Shown here piece after piece: positions 6,706 to 11,282 of a DNA stretch of 11,282 nucleotides. Where the stretch lies: the NCBI GenBank assembly GCA_050697155.1, contig JBOGZD010000093.1, positions 1-11,282 on the forward strand, given 5' to 3'. Below the pieces are notes generated by a model. The model did no database searches. It saw nothing but the letters and a program-made list of their open reading frames with translations, and was not told the DNA's origin. Position numbers and translations under genes: made by a program. Source of the DNA: JBOGZD01 sp050697155. Lineage in GTDB: Bacteria > Actinomycetota > Thermoleophilia > Solirubrobacterales > 70-9. Every line of letters starts with the position of its first letter. Position 1 is the stretch's first letter.

Positions 6706-8040
6706 CGATCACGCGCGTCCCGTTCGCGGGCGAGAGCGTGACGTTGCGGCGCACCGGGCGCTCGGGGTCCGGGGTCGCGGCGCGGAGCTCGACCGCGCGC
6801 AGGATGGTCTCGATCGCCACCCGCATCTCGAACTGGGCGAAGGCGGCGCCGACGCAGCGGCGGGTGCCGCCGCCGAACGGGATCCAGGAATAGGTCTCGG
6901 GCCCTTCCTCCAGGAACCGCTCGGGCCGGAAGGCGTACGGGTCCTCGAACAGGTCGGGCCTGGTGTGGGCGAGGTGGATCGCCGCCATCACGATCGTCCC
7001 CGCGGGCAGGGCGTAGCCGGCGAGCTCGGCGTCGGCGCGCAGCTCGCGGCCGGTGAAGGGGACCACCGGGCGCAGGCGAAGCGTCTCGGTGATCACCGCG
7101 TCGAGGTACTCGCGCTCGCCCGCGTCGGTTTCCGCGCGCAGACGGTCGAGCGCCTCGGGGCGGTGGAGGAGCAGGTCGAAGGTCCAGGCGAGACCGGTGG
7201 CGGTGGTCTCGTGGCCGGCGAGCAGGAGGGTCATGAGTTGCTCGCCAAGCTCTGAGTCGTCCATCGCCGAGCCGTCGTCGAACCGCGCCGCGACCAGCAT
7301 CGAGAGGATGTCCTCGCGCTCGTCGCGCGCAGGGTCGGCGCGCCGCTCGGCGATCTCCGCGGCGAGGATCGCGTCGGTGCGGGATCGGGGTCGGCCAGTC
7401 GCCGGTAGGGCGGCAGCCGCCGCAAGCCCGGGACGACCACTCCGAAGGCTCGCGGGCTCGCGGTCACGGCGAGGATCTCGACCAGGCTCCGCTGGAGCTC
7501 CGCGCGCCGCGAGGCGTCCTCGATCCCGAACACCGCCCGGACGATCACCTCGAGGGTGATCTCCTGCATGCTGGGGTGAAGCGCGAAGGCCTCGCCCTGC
7601 CGCCAGCCGCCGATCGTCCGCTCGGTCGCGGCGACGATCACCCGCTCGTAGGCGCGCATCCGCTCGCCGTGGAACGGCGGCAGCATCAGCTTGCGGCGGC
7701 GCAGGTGCTCGTCGCCCTCCTGCAGCAAGAGGGACCCGGGCCCGAGCATGGGTCGCAGGACGATGTTGCGGCCCGGGGCGACCGTGTTCACGCGGTCGGC
7801 CGCGAACAGGCGCTTGAGCGATCCGGGGTCGGAGATGAAGACCAGCTCCCCCGGCCCGAACACGCTGGCGTGGAAGGTCTCGCCGAGCTCTGCTCGGCAG
7901 CGCTCGAAGAAGGCCAGCGGCCGGGCGAGGAAGCGAAGCGTCTGCACCGCCTTCGGCAGCGGCACCCGCGGGACGGCGGTCGCCGGCAGCGGCTTGGCAT
8001 CGGCCTCGGTTCCCGCCCCGGTCTCGAGCTGGGTGACCAC
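6692..8040 (-). pseudogene. Cytochrome P450 with an apparent one-base frameshift
   Basis: Heme monooxygenase of bacterial type; about 449 residues if the frame is restored. The 5' frame, from GTG at 8040, contains the N-terminal P450 half: VFGPGELVFISDPGSL, the helix C segment GDEHLRRRKLMLPPFHGERM, and EITLEVIVRAVFG. The 3' frame contains the I helix (LLLAGHETTATGLAW), the ExxR motif (ETLRLRP), the PERF region (YAFRPERFLEEG) and the heme loop PFGGGTRRCVGAAFA, with the Cys codon at 6856-6854. The switch falls near 7381-7392, at a run of four G on the plus strand. One missing base there turns RRLADP into a wrong frame, which ends near 7231, instead of running into RSRTDAILAAEIAERR. This could be a real recent mutation or an assembly error. 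Substrate and redox partner are unknown; no ferredoxin gene is adjacent. No Shine-Dalgarno precedes the start. Confidence 0.87.
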
Positions 8041-8048
8041 CGCGAGGC

Positions 8049-8054
8049 AGTATG
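8049..8054 (-). promoter_or_regulatory. Possible -10 box for a leaderless P450 transcript
   Basis: On the minus strand the bases read CATACT, four of six matches to TATAAT, ending 8 bases before the GTG start. With no Shine-Dalgarno present, transcription would begin at or next to the start codon. This rests on spacing and a weak motif only. Confidence 0.35.
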
Positions 8055-8057
8055 GCT

Positions 8058-8071
8058 GTCAGGCGGCTGAC
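8058..8071. promoter_or_regulatory. Palindrome between divergent P450 and purC starts (operator candidate)
   Basis: GTCAG and CTGAC form a perfect 5-bp inverted repeat with a 4-base GCGG spacer. It sits in the 57-bp divergent gap, between the two -10 candidates, where the -35 regions of both promoters would overlap. A dimeric repressor there could control both genes. The regulator is unknown, and a short palindrome such as this can arise by chance. Confidence 0.35.
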
Positions 8072-8083
8072 CGGCCGCTTCTT

Positions 8084-8089
8084 TAGCAT
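8084..8089 (+). promoter_or_regulatory. Possible -10 box for a leaderless purC transcript
   Basis: TAGCAT fits the actinobacterial TAnnnT -10 pattern and ends 8 bases before the purC GTG. No Shine-Dalgarno is present, so the mRNA probably starts at the start codon. No convincing -35 hexamer is seen at the standard distance. Confidence 0.45.
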
Positions 8090-8097
8090 CGCCGCAC

Positions 8098-8951
<854 letters not shown>

Positions 8952-8955
<4 letters not shown>

Positions 8956-9998
8956 GCCTGTTCATCCTCGGCTTGCGCCGGACGGGGACGACGATCCTCT
9001 ACGACGCCCTGCGCGAGGATCCCGAGCTGCGCTGCTTCTACGAGCCGCTGCGGGAGGAGGAGGTGACGGTCGGCGGCGGCAGCGGGGCGCGCGAGGAGGA
9101 CGCCTTCGCCGAGACCCGCGAGCTGCGGCGGAGAGTTCGCGAGGAGCGCTACCCCGACCTGCCGATCGACGAGTTCAACTGGGGCGGGCCCCGGGAGCCG
9201 GAGCTCGAGCTCGAGCCGGACCTTCCCCCGCATTGTGCAGAGCTCGTGCGCCACCTGCTCGAGCAGGCGCCCGAGGTGGCGATCAAGGAGACCCGGCTTC
9301 ACCACAAGCTCGGCGCGCTGTCCTCGATCGACCCGGACGCTGCGGTGGTCCACCTGGTGCGCGATCCACGCGCGGTGTGCGCCTCGATGCTGCTCGGCAG
9401 GCGCCGGCGGTTGGACCTCTACCCGGACGCCGACGCGTTCTTCACCGTCCGCACCCGGCGCCGGCTGTGGTCGAGCCGGGCGATCTCCGAGCGCCTGGTG
9501 AGCCAGCTGCGGTCGCTGTCGCTGCCCGCCGACCTGCCCGACTTCCTGCGCCCGCTGCTGGTCTGGAAGGTCGCCTTCGAGACCACCGCAGGTGACGGGC
9601 GGCGCCTGTTCGGCGACCGCTACGCGCTCCTTCGCCTCGAGGACCTGCGGGCCGACCCGGCCGCGGCCCTCGGCCGGGTCTACGAGCTTGTCGGTCGCGC
9701 GGCCCCGGCGGGGGTGGTCGAGTGGGCGGCCGCGAACGTCCGCGCGGATGGCGCGATCCGTTACGGCGACGACCCGCGCTGGGCGCGCGCCGCCCACCTG
9801 CTCGGGATGCAGGAGGCGCTCGGCGCCGCCGGCTACGGCGAGATCCTCGAGCTCGAGCCCGCCGGCGGCGAGGCGCTCGACCTCGAGCCCCCGGCGGCGC
9901 CGTCGCGGCTCTCGGCGATGCTGGGCCGCGCACAGCGAAGACTCGCCGAGCGCCGCGGCGAGCGCCCCGGTCGCCGACGCGACCACGGCGGCCGCTAG
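8952..9998 (+). CDS. PAPS-dependent sulfotransferase family protein
   Basis: Predicted sulfotransferase moving a sulfuryl group from PAPS to an unknown acceptor. The N-terminus LFILGLRRTGTTILYDAL carries the 5'-phosphosulfate-binding loop (RRTGTT, residues 9-14 here). VVHLVRDPRAVCASML is the 3'-phosphate-binding motif, with Arg137 and Ser145 in the classical R-x7-S spacing. The first ordinary start codon is the TTG at 8973, but it would remove the first beta strand (LFILG) just before the loop. In-frame upstream codons lack ATG, GTG or TTG nearby, while a CTG at 8952 overlaps the purC stop as CTGA, so I extend the gene to it. The C-terminus is Arg-rich and looks disordered. Enclosed by purC and purS, it is expected to be cotranscribed. 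No link to purine chemistry is known, apart from PAPS itself being an adenine nucleotide. Confidence 0.82.
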
Positions 9999-10016
9999 CG
10001 CAGCCGGACGTTGCAC

Positions 10017-10022
10017 TAGATT
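10017..10022 (+). promoter_or_regulatory. Possible -10 box for a leaderless purS transcript
   Basis: TAGATT fits TAnnnT and ends 6 bases before the purS GTG, which has no Shine-Dalgarno. It lies in the 30-bp gap after the sulfotransferase gene. An internal promoter giving a leaderless purS-purQ mRNA would explain the missing ribosome site. No standard -35 is evident. Confidence 0.45.
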
Positions 10023-10028
10023 CGTCAT

Positions 10029-10286
10029 GTGAAGGCGAGGGTGCTGATCAGGCCCAAGGAGGGGATCCTCGACCCGCAGGGCAAGGCCGTGGAGCGGGCG
10101 CTGCCGGCGCTCGGCTTCGACGGCGTCTCGCACGTCCGCGTCGGGCGCATGGTCGAGCTCGAGGCGGAGGAGGGCACCGACCTGGAGAGGCTGTGCGAGA
10201 GCCTCCTGGCAAACCCGCTGATCGAGGACTATGAGGTGTTGACAGAGCGCGAGCTTCAACAGACCCCGTCGCCTCCGGAGGCGTAG
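10029..10286 (+). CDS. purS: FGAM synthase subunit PurS
   Basis: PurS is the small subunit that bridges PurQ and PurL in the three-part phosphoribosylformylglycinamidine synthase; it carries no active site. The 85-residue product has the family pattern: KARVLIRPKEGILDPQGKAV (beta strand then helix), ALPALGFDGVSHVRVGRMVEL, and a C-terminal LLANPLIEDYEVL. The last residues, TPSPPEA, and the TAG stop are supplied by the palindromic repeat copy B, so the native C-terminus has probably been replaced or extended. The GTG at 10029 has no ribosome site but a TAnnnT box 6 bases upstream. An overlapping ATG at 10027 hits TGA at once and is not the start. purQ begins 18 bp after the stop. Confidence 0.94.
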   Translation: MKARVLIRPKEGILDPQGKAVERALPALGFDGVSHVRVGRMVELEAEEGTDLERLCESLLANPLIEDYEVLTERELQQTPSPPEA

Positions 10287-10304
10287 CCGAGGAGGCGACG
10301 GGCA
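10260..10304. repeat. Palindromic repeat, copy B, across the purS end and purQ ribosome site
   Basis: Best-preserved copy: arms CCCGTCGCCTCC (10265-10276) and GGAGGCGACGGG (10291-10302) are a perfect 12-bp inverted repeat with a 14-base loop. The purS stop TAG (10284-10286) is in the loop. The GAGGAGG that serves purQ (10289-10295, nine bases before its TTG) overlaps the right arm and would be paired with CCTCC of the left arm. The element thus both ends purS and could gate purQ translation. It differs from copy A at 3 of 45 positions. Confidence 0.88.
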
Positions 10305-10973
10305 TTGGTTTTCGGCGTCCTGCAGTTCCCGGGCTCCTGCGACGATCGCGATGCGGTTGCGGCCTGCGAGCGCATCGGCGAGGCGCGGCTGGTCTGGCAC
10401 GGCGAGCGCGAGCTCGGCGAGCTCGACGTCGTCGTCGTGCCGGGCGGCTTCTCCTACGGCGACTACCTGCGGGCCGGGGCGATCGCCCGCTTCGCCCCGG
10501 TGATGGACGCGGTGCGCGAGTTCGCCGGCGCCGGCGGCCCGGTGCTCGGGATCTGCAACGGCTTTCAGGTGCTGTGCGAGGCGGGCCTGCTGCCCGGTGC
10601 GCTGCTCCCGAACGAGCGGCTGCGCTTCGTCTGCCGCCAGGTCGAGGTCGAGGTGGTCAACGCCGACACGCCGTTCACCCGCGCCTGCGCCGAGGGCGAC
10701 CGGCTGTCGGTCCCGGTCAAGCACATGAGCGGGCGCTGGTTCGCGCCGCCGCAGCTTCTCGACCAGCTCGGGCAGCGCGGACAGGTCGTGCTGCGCTACG
10801 CGCCCGGACACAACCCGAACGGATCGCTCGCCGACGTCGCGGGGGTCTGCAACGAGGACGGCAACGTGATGGGACTGATGCCGCACCCCGAGCACGCGGT
10901 CGACCCGCTCACCGGCTCCGGCGACGGCCTGCGGATCTTCGAGTCGCTCGCCGCGGTGCCGGTCCGGGCGTAG
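10305..10973 (+). CDS. purQ: FGAM synthase glutaminase subunit PurQ
   Basis: PurQ is the class I glutamine amidotransferase that supplies ammonia to PurL in FGAM synthase. The 222-residue length is normal. The start MVFGVLQFPGSCDDRD leads to VVPGGFSYGDYLRAGA. The nucleophile is Cys84 in GICNGFQVL, and the His194-Glu196 pair in LMPHPEHAVDP completes the triad. SLADVAGVCNEDGNVMG and the closing GLRIFESL are typical. The start is TTG at 10305, the first possible codon before the first strand, using GAGGAGG at 10289-10295 that lies within the palindromic repeat. Translation may therefore depend on ribosomes finishing purS. The usual downstream partner purL is not next; a sulfotransferase begins 10 bp after the stop. 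Confidence 0.95.
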   Translation: MVFGVLQFPGSCDDRDAVAACERIGEARLVWHGERELGELDVVVVPGGFSYGDYLRAGAIARFAPVMDAVREFAGAGGPVLGICNGFQVLCEAGLLPGALLPNERLRFVCRQVEVEVVNADTPFTRACAEGDRLSVPVKHMSGRWFAPPQLLDQLGQRGQVVLRYAPGHNPNGSLADVAGVCNEDGNVMGLMPHPEHAVDPLTGSGDGLRIFESLAAVPVRA

Positions 10974-10983
10974 CGCCCCCGGC

Positions 10984-11282
10984 GTGGCCCGGACCAGGCG
11001 CCGCGACCCGGACCGATGGCCGGCGCCGTTCGTCGTCGGCGTCGGTCGCTCGGGCACCACCCTTCTGCGGCTGATGCTCGACGCGCACCCGCGGCTCGCG
11101 ATCCCTCCCGAGACCCACTTCGTCCCCGAGCTGATCGCGCGCGCACGCCTGCGGGTGCCCGCCGAGGAGCTGGTCAACGAGATCGTCGCCGCGCGCAACT
11201 GGGAGGACTTCGGGCTCGACCCCGGCGCGCTTCGCGGCCGGGTCGCGGCGAGCGGCGACGTGCGGGCGGCGACGGTGCTGCG
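10984..11282 (+). CDS. Sulfotransferase family protein, 5' part (cut by window edge)
   Basis: The first 99 codons of a second sulfotransferase. After a short Arg-rich lead (ARTRRRDPDRWPAP) comes FVVGVGRSGTTLLRLMLDAH, with the PAPS 5'-phosphosulfate loop GRSGTT at residues 21-26, then PRLAIPPETHF, a common sequel in bacterial sulfotransferase_3-type proteins. The 3'-phosphate motif must lie beyond the edge. The GTG at 10984 is 10 bp after the purQ stop; the spacing suggests cotranscription, but no clear ribosome site is seen. It is not a close duplicate of the sulfotransferase at 8952-9998: the loop flanks and the following residues differ. Acceptor unknown. Confidence 0.85.
   Translation, partial: MARTRRRDPDRWPAPFVVGVGRSGTTLLRLMLDAHPRLAIPPETHFVPELIARARLRVPAEELVNEIVAARNWEDFGLDPGALRGRVAASGDVRAATVL

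Noticed and set aside
7381..7392. Programmed ribosomal frameshifting in the P450 gene
   Set aside because: No typical slippery heptamer followed by a stable structure was recognised, and P450 genes are not known to use it. A one-base loss or assembly error is simpler.

Overview
The window is very GC-rich and codes on nearly every base. Most junctions are tight or overlapping, GTG and TTG starts are common, and several starts have no Shine-Dalgarno. Together with a long-form PurC, a separate PurS/PurQ and a class III cyclase fused to an AAA ATPase, this points to a high-GC actinobacterium. The Thermoleophilia (Solirubrobacterales/Gaiellales type) are my best guess, but this is inference without a search. 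No stretch over 300 bases lacks a gene, and I see no tRNA, rRNA, CRISPR array, transposase or riboswitch.

Layout. (1) 1-1040, minus strand: N-terminal part of a class III nucleotide cyclase fused to an AAA-type ATPase, cut by the left edge. (2) 1108-2193 and 2236-3099, plus strand: a GT4-type glycosyltransferase and a secreted class 2 lipase. (3) 3182-6705, plus strand: a GYD-domain protein, purD, purE and purB. (4) 6692-8040, minus strand: a cytochrome P450 broken by one apparent frameshift; its tail overlaps the end of purB and it diverges from purC. (5) 8098-10973, plus strand: purC, a sulfotransferase, purS and purQ. (6) 10984-11282, plus strand: start of a second, different sulfotransferase, cut by the right edge.

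The core is a de novo purine (IMP) biosynthesis cluster. PurD makes GAR. PurS and PurQ are the small subunits of the three-part FGAM synthase; purL is not in the window. PurE carboxylates AIR or rearranges N5-CAIR. PurC makes SAICAR. PurB releases fumarate from SAICAR and from adenylosuccinate. No purK, purF, purL, purM, purN or purH is seen here. The P450 and both sulfotransferases are accessory genes set among the pur genes.

The most unusual structure is a 45-base palindromic repeat present three times: between purE and purB, inside the 3' end of the purB reading frame as an in-frame addition, and across the purS/purQ junction. In the last copy it supplies the PurS C-terminus and stop codon and holds the purQ ribosome binding site in one arm of a 12-bp stem. 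That suggests translational coupling. Other points worth a second look are divergent, apparently leaderless promoters around a small palindrome between the P450 and purC, and a PurE lacking a His expected in the common class I motif.
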